Source of the DNA: Lactarius indigo
Lineage: Eukaryota > Basidiomycota > Agaricomycetes > Russulales > Russulaceae
Assembly: GCA_025766275.1 (NCBI GenBank)
Contig: JAFKAC010000055.1
Coordinates: 124,001 to 188,000 of the forward strand
Direction: 5' to 3'
DNA: 64,000 nucleotides
Position numbers and translations under genes: made by a program. Numbering within the stretch: position 1 is the first letter of the stretch; each line of letters begins with the position of its first letter. Shown piece after piece: positions 22,950 through 33,900 of this stretch. The notes below the pieces were generated by a model. That model saw nothing but the letters and a program-made list of their open reading frames with translations, was not told where the DNA came from and did not search any database.

Positions 22950-23660
22950 GAATGGGCAGCCTTGTGGGGTCAACCAACAATTACCGGCGAGGGTATGCAC
23001 AGTCGGAAAGAAGCTGCAAAGCGCTGGATAGTGGCACGGATGTACCTCATCGTTCCACTTCCACATACTTCTGAAGGAGGTGACCTCTTTGCTTGCGCTT
23101 GTACACTTGCGCATGTGGATACTGCTGTGCCGCCGTACAGACAAAGAGGGCCCGTGTTACTCAGGAGCCGAGAAAGACCCCAAGAGGATAGAGAAAGGGC
23201 AGGGAATTGAAAATAGAAGGAAGTCAACTTCCGTACTTCTAGGGCGAATGATAATGTGAATGCCGATGAAAGCGCAAACGAAAAGGGCCTAGCCTCTTGA
23301 AACGCCAACAGAGCTCTTAAGTTCTTAGAGACCCGAGAGAAAGACGGAGTGAAGTCGATGGTGGAGTCGATGGAGTGATGAAGGGATTTGGGCCATAGCT
23401 TGGAAAAATAAGGTGAGGAGCCAAGGGCCAAAGCAACCCGAGTAGCAAGAAGGCGTGTTGTCTGGGACAAGGAAGGAGGTCGAGGAGAGACTAGAGGGCG
23501 ACGATGGCGAAGGGCAATACTGTACTTGCTTCTGACCGACTTAGCGTGCTGACTTGGAGGAGGAAGGATATTGGATATCACTGGTCAAGAACGCAGCCTT
23601 ACATCGTGCATTCATTCAGTTGTTAGACAACGCGATGCGAGTATCAAGGCGAACGTAAGA
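22950..23660 (+). repeat. F-box downstream flank repeat, copy 3 (no F-box gene attached)
   Basis: It carries the same words as the flank after F-box copy 1, including TTGCTTGCGCTTGTACACTTG, AAAATAGAAGGAAGTCAACT and CTGGTCAAGAACGCAGCCTTA. It is inserted between the gag relic and the second PD-(D/E)XK-like gene. Confidence 0.65.
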
Positions 23661-23855
23661 TTGGTAGGTAATATGAGAGGGAAGAGCGGATGGGAGCATA
23701 TAGTCACACTGCAGTCACTCGTGTAAGCATCGGCGCCGACTGGAGAAGCGCGTCGGAGAAGCGACGCGACGAGATCCCTCTTACTGTATCAATTGCCCAC
23801 CTACACGTCACCCAAGCTTTTAGTACGCCGCCATCTTATCGATTTTGTCCTATCT

Positions 23856-24671
23856 ATGTCTCTGACATATTCTACAGTACTAATGGCTAATCTGGATCGA
23901 TCCACAAAATCGGGGTCTGATTGGACGAGAAACGAACTTCGTGCCTACAATATCACCGTCGCCCCTCAGGATGTCGCCGCTTTCTTTGGAAACCCCGCTC
24001 TACCTCAACCGTCTGTCCACCAAGTTATTCTCGACAACAAAAAGTACCCCCCTGATGGGATAGCTGACAAGAATGATCGAAACTTCTTCTTCTATCTGGA
24101 AGCGGCGATGTCAATTCCACCTGGGGGGGAATCTGCCTTCGGAGATTTTGTTGCCCATCTCCTCGGTTTGCTCGGGTATGACGATGTCGGTGATCGCTTC
24201 ATTTGCCGGCAAAAAGACTTAACACTCCTCATTTGCGGGGGGTATACTAATGCCACGACCGATGTCTGCGTGGTTACTCGGCGAAGCCCTAAGATCCTTC
24301 TCGTGGTGCAGGAGTACAAAAATTTCCTGGAGGGAGTGGACCCTGAACCGCAGCTCATTGCGCAAGCGATCGCCGCTTTTCAGTGTAACAACTTACTCCT
24401 GGAGAGGAGTGGGAAGGAGCCTGTCCAAGCGAAGACCATTCCTGGCATCGTCATTTTTGGTACTACGCCAACATTCTACAAGATCACCGTTACGCAGGAC
24501 CTTGTCGACGCCGTAGTGGGTGCTCGGTATCCTGAAAATCTAACGACTGTGCACAAGCTGATACCGCCGGTTGAAGATCTTTATGGGTTGGACCAGGACG
24601 GAATGAAGCCCCTGAATAACAGAGCTGTCATACTTGGGTGCTTTGAGGCATTCAAGCAGTTTGTTAACTAG
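23856..24671 (+). CDS. basidiomycete orphan-family protein with PD-(D/E)XK-like signature, copy 2
   Basis: A single exon of 271 residues, a close paralogue of the gene at 20510. It keeps NELRAYNITV, the TDVCVV strand (Asp136), QEYK (Glu153, Lys155), PEPQLIAQAIAAFQ, and the C-terminal NNRAVILGCFEAFKQF, which also ends copy 1. Conservation of these residues while the surface differs suggests that function was kept after duplication. The frame is open further upstream (to 23793), but the start used here matches copy 1. The function is unknown; a nuclease-like fold is inferred from spacing only. Confidence 0.75.
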   Translation: MSLTYSTVLMANLDRSTKSGSDWTRNELRAYNITVAPQDVAAFFGNPALPQPSVHQVILDNKKYPPDGIADKNDRNFFFYLEAAMSIPPGGESAFGDFVAHLLGLLGYDDVGDRFICRQKDLTLLICGGYTNATTDVCVVTRRSPKILLVVQEYKNFLEGVDPEPQLIAQAIAAFQCNNLLLERSGKEPVQAKTIPGIVIFGTTPTFYKITVTQDLVDAVVGARYPENLTTVHKLIPPVEDLYGLDQDGMKPLNNRAVILGCFEAFKQFVN

Positions 24672-24699
24672 GATCTCGCGAAGCTGATGAGAACACATT

Positions 24700-25130
24700 T
24701 GACGTTACAAGACGTGATGACTCGGACTCGATCGCAGACGCCTCGGACTCGGCTTGTGTTCACGAGGATGACTCGTTTCAATTAGTGACTCGCTTCCCTT
24801 TGTATATAAGCTTTTATGTCGGAAGGAGGTAGCAAGCTTGGCCTTCTGTGCAATACAGTGTTTCTAACGACTCAATTCCACTCAGATATCGGCGTGTGAT
24901 CTCTCGTCGTCCTCTAGTACATGACAACTTGACTTTGATTCGACATTGTTGCTCTTGCTGAGGTCGACCTTTGACCGACTCGACTCGACACGCTCCTCTA
25001 GCACGACCTAAGGCCAAGCCTCTCGATTCCTCAAACTACCAGTACCGAATTACCATGACATTGGGAGGGCATTCACTAGCGCTAGTGCGATACCCGTCCC
25101 CCCTTCCGACGCAATACGAAACCCTATCTG
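24700..25130 (+). repeat. downstream flank shared with copy 1
   Basis: This is the second copy of the flank described at 21370-21760. It ends where the kinase-derived fragment begins. Confidence 0.7.
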
Positions 25131-25690
25131 AGAAGAAAGTGGCATTCGCGCTGAAAATAGCTGTCGAAAAAAAACCCTGTCGATCTAATTGCACAGTCCC
25201 GATATTAGTTGCGCACTGTGCGTGGTAAATGCGGATAGTCTGGCTAATCTTCGCAAGCAACTGATAGGAGGGGTTTCAAGATGGAGCAATTCGGGTATGA
25301 AAGTATACACTGATAAATGGTGAGACGACCGTTTCGAATGAGAATACGACCTCGCAAAAGAGGAGCGCTGATCAAAGACGACGAAAGACTACACACCTTT
25401 TCCCCGGATATATTGTGGTGAGCCAACTCCAATCTGGCCATGCTACTCGCCCCAAGGGTCGTTGAGAGAGAGTATAGTCACCAAGAATGCGATTGATCAT
25501 GCGTGGTTGCTACACCGGAAGTATTTGCAGCTCCAGCATGGATTCGTCGGAGGGGGGTATACGCCCGAGGAGGGAGTAGGGCAGCCGACCCGCGTGGAAC
25601 GGGGTGCAGTCATGGAAGTCATAGTGAGCGTGTCGGGAGATTGGAGTCAACAGGGAGGTTGTGCGATCCCAGTCTGGAGATAACCGAGTC
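25131..25690 (-). pseudogene. decayed copy of the 5' end of the KIN1-like kinase gene, copy 2
   Basis: The minus strand matches the kinase first intron (GGCATTCGCGCTGAAAATAG.. at 25141 onward) and the exon 1 end (ACACACCTTTTCCCCGG at 25390-25406). It also matches the P-loop exon and leader up to about 25680. Frame breaks occur throughout. The intron copy lacks the extra ~190 bp of the real gene, as in copy 1. Confidence 0.7.
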
Positions 25691-26171
25691 ATGCAGCTGC
25701 ATGCAGTCTGATAGATCGACACCATCTCTGACATTCACTCTACCCAAGATCGTATTGGTAACAATTTCTCGATTTCCCTCGCACCGACAGCACACTACAG
25801 TCCTTTACGTCGGATCCCACGGTTGGCACCTGTGTCGATGCGAGACGGGGGTTATGTGAAGGGGGCTGCTGTTCGAATCACTGATCGGAGTACATTGCAC
25901 CGCCCCCTGTTGGTCCTTCAGACACATACGACACTGTACCACATGTAGTAGTATTGCCGAAGTACACTTGGGAAGACAACTGAGCTCAACTTTATAAGAC
26001 GCATGCTTCGTACTAGTTCCCGAAGTTTTGAAGGGCTATGTATTGTACGAGGGCCAGGAATACAATACAGGGAGCTGTGATGATACAACGCACAAAGCAG
26101 GGATCTATCATAAGAGCAGGAATGTCGAAACCTCATGCCAGTGGAACAAGCACGCACCAAACAAACACATG
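25691..26171. other. intergenic, nothing recognised
   Basis: It lies between the kinase-derived fragment and the 3' end of the SF3b14 gene. Only short open frames are present, with no family signature. Confidence 0.5.
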
Positions 26172-26655
26172 TTAGTCCTCCTCATTGATGTTGTGTTTCT
26201 TCTTTAACTGCACTAGCTCCTCTTCTCTCCGCGCGAGCTCCGCTTTTGCGGCCGCCGCGTCCTGCTTAGCAGGCATGTGGTACAACACCACGATATACCG
26301 CTCTTGCAAATGGAAACCATTTAGATGTTCCAACGCGTTCTTCGCCTGTAAACGCAGAGTTGAGTACGAGTGTAAGGGTGAAGGGAATAAACGGTCTACA
26401 TACATCCATCACGTCGTCAAATACTACAAACGCTGTCCCCTTCGTCTTTGCCTCATTCCCGATGCGTACTTGCCGTATGCTCCCATAGCGACCAAAGAGG
26501 TCGTACAGGTCCTCGCCCGTGATTTGGTAGTTCAGATTCTTGACAAAGAGAATGCGGTTGGCGCCAGGTGGAAGTTTGGCCTGAAACGCGAAGCAGCGAC
26601 TCAGAGACTGGAATGGCTGAAAGAACAACACAGAACGTACGGTTGGTCTTTGCAT
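26172..26655 (-). CDS. splicing factor SF3b14 / p14 (branch-point RRM protein)
   Basis: Three exons (26655-26641, 26580-26404, 26345-26172) join in frame to 121 residues plus TAA. Introns are 60 and 58 nt with GTACGT and GTATGT donors. After a 5-residue first exon the protein reads AKLPPGANRILFVKNLNY. It has RNP2 (ILFVKNL) and RNP1-like (GTAFVVFDD) motifs and a Lys/Glu-rich C-terminal helix ending KKKHNINEED. Length and order match SF3b14, the SF3b subunit that contacts the branch-point adenosine of pre-mRNA together with SF3B1. It is single copy here and shows no decay although both sides are duplicated. Confidence 0.92.
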
Positions 26656-26829
26656 GTTGTGCCTGTTGACGAGGAGGGTCTTACAGTGCCAGTAGAGAAC
26701 GAGTAAGAGTTGAACCCCAACATAGGGTTACGGTTATGCCTAAACCTATTTCCCACGAGTATCGAGAGCGCTTACTAGAATGAGCAACGCGCTTCAGGTC
26801 CGGTCTGATGATTTCGCTAAATCAACTGC

Positions 26830-27147
26830 TTCATCCTCTTGCCTTGGCCCCTCAATGCGTTCCCACAGGTGACTCTAGGGCATTTTTTGTCCGTATTAGG
26901 ACTGAGCACTCCGAGTAGCAGTCCCTCTCAGATAAACGATCGTCCCCATTCGTCCTCTTGTGCCACTTCAACATCGAGAGATGGACCTTCCAATGACTTG
27001 AAGACGGAAACGATTGTTGAAAGTCTCTGCAGGGAACCAGAGAATATATGGGTTCTCGGTACATATTTGAGTTTGGGTGTTGCGCACGTATCGAGCACTG
27101 ACTCATGTGGCGCAGGCAAGAGCCACAGACTCGCAAAGAATATCAAC
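26830..27147 (+). repeat. duplicated upstream region of F-box copy 3
   Basis: It shares CTCAATGCGTTCCCACAG|GTGACTCTAGG (donor near 26870) and CATGTGGCGCAG|GCAAG (acceptor near 27118) with the other copies. It also has the segment CCACTTCAACATCGAGAGATGG. The splice signals of the 5' UTR intron are conserved. Confidence 0.6.
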
Positions 27148-28569
27148 ATGCTCCCAGACAATGTCTTACTTCAAGTGTTTGATGTCTATCGGATGTGTCC
27201 CGAATCTCGTTTCCCACCCCGCATCGAAACTTCGTGGAAATGGCACGAATTGGTACATGTATGCCAGAGATGGCGAAGTATTATATTTGGATCCCCACGC
27301 CGTCTCAACTTGCAACTTATATGCACACGAGGAACGCCTTTCAGGAAGAATCTGGGTTGCTGGCCAGCCTTTCCTATTGCCATTGACTTTCACTGTGATG
27401 TAAAATCTATCGCCATGCTCCTTGATCTTCCTGGTGAAGAAGATAATGTCATTGCTGCCTTCGAGCACCCTGATCGTGTATGCCGCATCGGGCTTAATCT
27501 AACACCCGCACGGCTGCAAAAGTTGTCCACGGCGATACAGGAACCATTCCCAGCCCTGACAAGGCTGAGGCTGGCATCGTTTTGGGGAAGTCTGCTGGCC
27601 CTCCCCAATGCATTCTTGGGTGGATCTGCTCCACGTTTACAAAGTATTCATTTGGAGGCCATTGCCTTTCCGACATTACCATCATTCCTTTCGTCAACTA
27701 GTGACCTCGTTGAACTCCATCTTTGGCGGATACCCGAGACTGGCCATATTTCACCCAATGCAATGGTTGCATCTTTGGCCACATTGACCAGGCTCGAAAG
27801 CCTTGAGATTGGGTTCCAATATACGCTTTCTCGCCCTTCTCCAGGACATCTCCACCCCTTCACCAGAGTTGTCTTTCCTGCTCTCACCAAGTTTATATTC
27901 CTAGGTGTTAGCGAGTATTTGGAGGACTTCTTGGCCCAAATCGACACTCCTCGACTCAAAAACCTCGAAATAAGATACTTCAAACAGCTTAGCTTTCAAG
28001 TTCCCCAACTTTCCTGGTTTCTCCGTCGCCAAGAACTTCTCCAGCCTACTCGGCTCAACAATGCACATTTAAAATTTTCCCGTGGCGATATCCGCATCAG
28101 ACTCACTTCAAGTCAACAGCCATTGTTACCTTGCTTCTGTCAAAAAGGCCCGGGTCTCAGTCTTTCAATCTTGAGCGAAGGGCTAGACCGGCAAATTTCG
28201 CACTTGACCCAGGTGCTCACACAATGTTTTGTTATTCTCCCCAGCGTAGACCATCTCTTCATCAGTCGTTTGTCCTCAAGACTAGACCAGCAAGATGGCT
28301 TAGGTGATACAGAATGGCTAGAACTCTTCAGCTTATTCACTGACGTGAAGTCGCTGCTGTTATCTGAGGTAGTGGCAAGGCACATTGCTCATGCGTTCGA
28401 CGGATCCGCCAGCGGGATGGTTGCCGAAGCGTTGCCGGCCTTACATCAGCTTCAAATTTGGCCCAGGTACCGGTCGGCCGCATCCGTTGAACAGTTCATC
28501 TCTCTGCGCAGACTATCTAGTCAGCCTATAACCATCGTCAACAGGCAACGGGAGTCTGATATAAAATAA
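27148..28569 (+). CDS. F-box protein copy 3, slightly truncated C-terminus
   Basis: 473 residues in one exon, paralogous to 13863-15368 along its length. It keeps the F-box start MLPDNVLLQVFDVY and the WRSIIFGSPRRL region, so SCF adaptor function is possible. Near the end, a roughly 7-base insertion (AGTCTGATATAAAATAACACC) replaces the tail found in the other copies and creates a stop. About 14-20 residues are lost or replaced. An open frame extends upstream to 26839, but that part includes the 5' UTR intron of the other copies, so I place the start at the MLPD methionine. Confidence 0.7.
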   Translation: MLPDNVLLQVFDVYRMCPESRFPPRIETSWKWHELVHVCQRWRSIIFGSPRRLNLQLICTRGTPFRKNLGCWPAFPIAIDFHCDVKSIAMLLDLPGEEDNVIAAFEHPDRVCRIGLNLTPARLQKLSTAIQEPFPALTRLRLASFWGSLLALPNAFLGGSAPRLQSIHLEAIAFPTLPSFLSSTSDLVELHLWRIPETGHISPNAMVASLATLTRLESLEIGFQYTLSRPSPGHLHPFTRVVFPALTKFIFLGVSEYLEDFLAQIDTPRLKNLEIRYFKQLSFQVPQLSWFLRRQELLQPTRLNNAHLKFSRGDIRIRLTSSQQPLLPCFCQKGPGLSLSILSEGLDRQISHLTQVLTQCFVILPSVDHLFISRLSSRLDQQDGLGDTEWLELFSLFTDVKSLLLSEVVARHIAHAFDGSASGMVAEALPALHQLQIWPRYRSAASVEQFISLRRLSSQPITIVNRQRESDIK

Positions 28570-28619
28570 CACCGGTCCTTTACTAAAAGAGGGGAAAGTT
28601 CCGGATAGGTTGTTTACTT

Positions 28620-29104
28620 AGCCCGGACTTGCTAGATTGCATATTCACGTCCTGGTCACAGAACATTCCCTCACTATCATAACATTTAGGAGACGATCAT
28701 ACACGTTAGCCGCGTATGTACCAATGCGTAGCATAACTGGGTGGAGTCAAATAGTGTACTTTGTGGTATCTACTGTGGAGCGAAGCCACAAAGTGTTGGC
28801 CACGGACGTACCTTATCGTCCCACCTACTGAATGCGCATGGCACACCCTGAAAGAGCGTGACTCCATTGCTTGCGCTCGTACACTTGAGTATGTGAGTAC
28901 TAGTAGTGTGTCATTTTACGGACGAGGGCCCACGAACGGAGAACGACTTCGCAAGAGAGGGAGGTACGGAATGAAAAACAGAAGTCAACTCCCGTACTCC
29001 AGACGGATGCTATGGGGTGCCGGTACAAGCGTGAACGGAAGAGGACCAGTCACTGGAAACACTAACAAAGCTCGTAATGTCTGGGGAAACTGAGAGAAAG
29101 TGAG
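28620..29104 (+). repeat. F-box downstream flank repeat, copy 4
   Basis: It follows F-box copy 3 and carries ATTTAGGAGACGATCAT, TTGCTTGCGCTCGTACACTTGAG and AACAGAAGTCAACTCCCGTACT. Confidence 0.6.
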
Positions 29105-29350
29105 AGCAAGTCGGTGCAGCCGGCGTCTTGCTCTTGTAGTTGCGCAGCCTGAAGCCAGTTACGATGGTGGACGGCAGGCCATGGGTGGCGAGGCGCGACG
29201 AGTTTGCGCGTCGCTGAGCATCGGCTGGACGCACATCAAGCGCGCGTCCTGCGCGGAGGAGCCCCAGGGGAGGTAGTCGTCGATCGTGAGCGGGATGTCC
29301 GCGAAGGAGAGCAGATGCGTCACGGCCTTGGACTTGCAAGAGTGCAAAGT
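29105..29350 (-). pseudogene. HAD phosphatase core-exon fragment
   Basis: The minus strand reads THLLSF.DIPLTIDDYL, matching the start of the core exon of the intact gene at 11939-12965. It decays into frameshifts around the ATHG and TSS region. The GC-rich base composition of that exon is still visible. It is the piece that the pseudogene at 7785-8312 lacks. Confidence 0.7.
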
Positions 29351-29379
29351 CGCAGCCCATTCACTGTTAATGTCCCCGA

Positions 29380-29960
29380 CTCCTGTGCCACGGAATTCGG
29401 GGATATTAACATAGCATTTAGGACACGACCATGCACGTAGACAAAAAAATTAAATCAAATCAAAGTTCCATAGCCACGTATTTATCAATACATAGTACAG
29501 CTTGAATCTGACGAATTCAACAGTTGGTTTTTGTGGTGTCTGTTCCTGGATCCAGACCCCCAAGCGAGTTGCGTGGTCTTCCAGTACGCAATTTCCTTCC
29601 GTCACGGTGCACATTATTGTTCGATGACCGGTAACGGAATGCGAGCCATCCTTGTAGCCGGGCTTGCGCTTCTATACTTGCGGGTGTGAGTACTAGTACT
29701 GTACTATTACTGTCCGGACGAGGATCCATTATGATGAGCGGAGAGAAATTTCGCGATGGAGAGAGGCTGTGGAGTAGAAACGAGAGTTAGCTCCAGTTCT
29801 TCTAGGGCGGGTGCCAAGGCAAGTGCCGATGCAAGCGCAAACGAAAAACAAAAAAAAGACCAGTCGCTGGAAACGCTACAGAGCTCGCTGAAAGGTCCGG
29901 GGGAATTAAAGAGAGATCAGAGTGGATCAAGTTTGGGAGAGCGGCCTTAATTTGAGGGGA
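29380..29960 (+). repeat. F-box downstream flank repeat, copy 5
   Basis: A second consecutive copy of the flank after F-box 3, bearing ACATAGCATTTAGGACACGACC, AGTACGCAATTTCCTTCCGTC and a TGCCGATGCAAGCGCAAACGAAAA segment shared with 23260-23282. The block at 28.6-30 kb is therefore itself doubled. Confidence 0.6.
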
Positions 29961-30914
29961 AAACGAAAACGCAACCCGAATGGCAAGAAAGCAGGTTGTC
30001 GAGGACAGACTCGGGAGGAAGGTTGGGGAGAGACCGAAAGGCGAGGCGAATAGAGACAGGCTGAGTGGAGGACGAGGAGGGAGACAATGGCGAAGGGATA
30101 TTTGTTTCTGACTAGACTTGAGTTACAGTCGAAGATTTCGGGGAACAGAATTTGTCGCCGCCACGCCAGTCTTAGGGATTCGGAGCTGAACGTTGCTACT
30201 TACATGAAGAGGTAGGTCAGTGATCCGAGAATACGGCAGACCCCGGGCCGGAGTCCCTAGACGCGTACGGGGCACAGTGCAGATCTCTGTACCCTTGCTT
30301 AGCGAAAACTCATCGAAATAATCGAACAAATGACACGTTCAAGTTATATGAGGCTGGCAGGTGTTGTACGGGCTCTCAAGCCTCAACACGAGTTTCAATC
30401 ACGGAGGGTATCATTTTCATTGCTTAAGCATGTTCAAAATAAGTGGTTGATGGGAGATGTGAACTCTTGGACGAGGTGGTGGGTGATGTAGTTGATTGCG
30501 GAGAGATACGATATGAGCGAACAGAGAGAAAGAGAGAGAGGACCCTCCAAAAAAAAAAACACCTGATCATAATAGCGAAAATGGAAATCATCATCATGAT
30601 ACGGTACAAGCCTTTTCCAAAGAGGCTAAAGGGTTTAGATACAACGAATGGACCACTTGCAGCAAAATAGAGGAAGAAAGAGCGCAGGAAGAAAACCGGC
30701 CATCTAGGTCAAATAATCAGATGACGACGCGAATGAGCAACAAAAAAGAGAGCAGCAAGGCGGCGAGCATAAAGATGAGAGAATGTAAGGTGCGAGGTTA
30801 GGAATAGGCGGGGTCATGTCGGCGGCGTGTCGTAGAGATCATGAATCACAGCATTTGGGCAGTTTAGATTCGTAGGAGCGTGGCTTTGTGAGGTCGTCGT
30901 CTACATGACATCGA
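29961..30914. other. 3' flank of the kinase gene, nothing recognised
   Basis: Purine-rich stretches (AGAGAAAGAGAGAGAG near 30525, and AGCAGCAAGGCGGCG) are present. There is no gene-like exon chain. Confidence 0.5.
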
Positions 30915-33900
30915 TCAGAGCTTCAGCTCCGTCAGCACTCGTCGTGCGAGCATCTGGTACTGCCATCCATCTCCGCCCGCACGACGGAACTGAATACCAT
31001 GTAACGGCAACCACGGCACCTAAACGAATACAATGAGCGCCGGATAACAAAAAACGCAATTTCGAACAAACCTTGACGATGTTGATCTCGAACCTGACTG
31101 ACAGCGTGTTCCGCCCGACGCTCTCAAGCACCTCGCGGTCCACTTCCCCCGTCGGGAACGGCTGCGGTGCGACGCCACCAAAATCGCGCGGTATCGGGGG
31201 CAAGTTCTTGCTCCTCGCGGGCGAATGTGAGCGCCGCGGCGAGTCCTCAGGATGCAGCGAGGACGCCGGCGGGTTATCGTCCGCGTGGACCGTCGGTGCG
31301 TTCGACGACACGTTGAAGAAGGACGACGAGCCGCTGCTCTGCGTTGCATTAAACGTCGCGGGTGGCCCAGCGCCAGCGCTACCACTACCAGACGGTCGAC
31401 TGGGGAGTTCTTTCTCCTTCTCCTTTTCCTTTTCCTTGTCTTTATGCGTACTCGTACCGTTCACGCTCGTCTCGCCCACGCGGTCCTTGTCCTTGCTCCG
31501 AACGCCAAACGACAGCTTCGACGCCTTGCGCACGATCCGCTTCGTCGTCCCCCCCGAGTCGCCCGAGCCCCCGGAACTCTGCTTACGGTGTTTTCGCGGA
31601 GATGGCGTCGGCGTCGCGGGTGGGTCTTGCAGCGACGAGATGTCGATCGAGGGTAGATGTATGCAGTCGAATCCAGTTTTGGTCTCCCGGTACTGCACCT
31701 GCATACGGTCCAACACGCGCCGGATATCCGTCTTGAGCGTTGCCGGCGGTTTCGTGGACGTCGTCGCCACACTGAGAGAGAATTGTACGTGAGTAACCTC
31801 CTGGGAAAGAACGGCACACACGTACCTGAACAGACCCTTCAGGAACACAGGTTTGAAGTCCTTATCGGCCGCACTCGCGTTCGCCTCGTCCTCTCCATCC
31901 GTGAGCTCGTGACCAGCTCCAGCTCCATTCGGGCGTCCTTGCCTCGACGGACGCCCACGCCCGGGCGCGTCCTCCTCAGGCACCTCTGTGGTCTGTGTGA
32001 ACGACCGATCGGGCTGTGAGGGCGAGGGTCGTCCCCCTGCATGGCTCGTCGACGGCCGCCGGTGGCGTCCAATCGTGCCCGTGACGCTCGATAGCAGCGC
32101 GCCGCCTGTGCTACTGCGGCGCTCATGCCGCTTTGCGTGCCCTTGCGGGTCGAGAATCGTCGCCGCACGACGGTGAAGGGGTTGAGTCTGGCTATACGAA
32201 ATACCGCCCGTCGGCGACACGTGCATTTCTACGTTGCCATCCTCCGGAGCTGCGGGCGCATTGTTGTCGTCTGGAGCGGGGGAGACAGCGGTAGCAGGTG
32301 TAGCGGGAACTGGGGGTAGTGGAACCTGTTCGGTTTTCTCGCTCAGTGGCGAGCCTGCGTGCTTCCTCTCCTTCTCTTGCTCCTTTTCCGAAACCCCGTT
32401 ATCCATGTCAGAGGACGGGCGTGGGGACCCAAATCCCAGGATACTTGTCCGCTTGGTAGCGCGATCGCCCGCCGCGCGCACGCTCCCACCACCGATCAGT
32501 AAGCTGCCGAACTTGCGCACGAGTGTCGCACCAGGGGACGCAGTTGGCGTTGCAGGCGACAGTACTACCTCAGGTGGGTGGCTCGGCTCCGACGCCGCGG
32601 TTGCCGGTTGCTCGTCCTCCATCCGCTCCGCGAAAGTCGTGAGCTCCGGTCCGGCAGTCCGGGGCGCCTCGTGGCCATTGACGTTGACCCTGAGTTGTCC
32701 ATGTTCACTCACGCCGGTACTTCCTCCTCCTGCTCCCCCTCCGCCACCACCAAACATGCTTGTCCAACCGCGTGGCACGTTCTGACGATGGCTCACGCTA
32801 TGCGAACGACGGTGGGTCGATGCTGGCGGGGCGCGTGGCATTGTCGCACTCGCAGGGCTGGGAGGTACTGAGGCACCGGCGGTTGCGTCCAAACCACCTG
32901 AGACCACGACCGGTGCTGGTGCAAGGTCTCCGGGTTTTGTAACCGACAAACCAGCATCGCGTGCCCGGGGCCGGGGTTGCTGCTGTTGCTGCTGCTGTTG
33001 CTGGAACGTCGGCGCTGTCGGCGAGGGAGTGACTTGGGCGTCGTACGACATTTTCGAGTAGTGCGGGCTTTCCGGAGCTGGCAGCCGCGACGGACGCATA
33101 CTATAGTCCACACCGCCTGCGATCTTCTGTGGCATCGCTACAGGAGGCGGTCCCACCAACGGAGGTTGTTTCGAAGCAGAGGGTGGCGGTGCCTGCTCCT
33201 CTAAGACAGGCTGTGGAGGGTTTAATGACAGTTGTGAGCTCGCAAAGTGGCCAGGCCCATACACCCTGTCGCGTTCCAGTTTCTCGCGCGCAAGATAATA
33301 CATCGATATCAGTTGGTGGTAACCACGCGTCGGATCAGGGGGCTCTTTTGAATTAAAGTCAGAGAGAGAGGCGTTTGACAGTTGGGACTGCGATGCTGAT
33401 GGAGACGCGAATGGTGAGGACGGTGGCGACGATGATGGGGAAAACAGCTTGCGGCGATAGAAGTCGAACCCGGAGAAGCGCTTATTCTTCTTTGGTGTCA
33501 CTGTATCTGTCCTGTTCCCTCCGCCTTGACCGCCAGCACCTGTACTATCCCACGCGATAGCGAGCGACGAATTGGACAACGACTCGTTCCAGATCTGGGG
33601 CCGCTCACGCCTACTTTCCCAGTGCTGTACCGCTCGCTTATATGCCTCGGATTCGAGGATCGCGACAAGCCTGTGTTCGATCTCTTCCTCCGAACCGAAC
33701 TCAAAGCCGGTCATCCCGCGAATGACATGTCGGTCGAGCTCGTCAGCGCGCAGAGGTTCGCGCCGCAGGAGGTGAGGATCGGGTGGCCCATTGAAACCAC
33801 GGGTCATCCAGGGATGATTTAGGAGATCCGGGAGTGATGCACGCTGCTGCGGGTTGGTGACGAGCATACGGGAGAGTATATGCTTGCATTCTGGGGGGAA

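Noticed and set aside
31073..32785. Several long plus-strand frames
   Set aside because: Antisense shadows of the GC-rich low-complexity part of the kinase gene.
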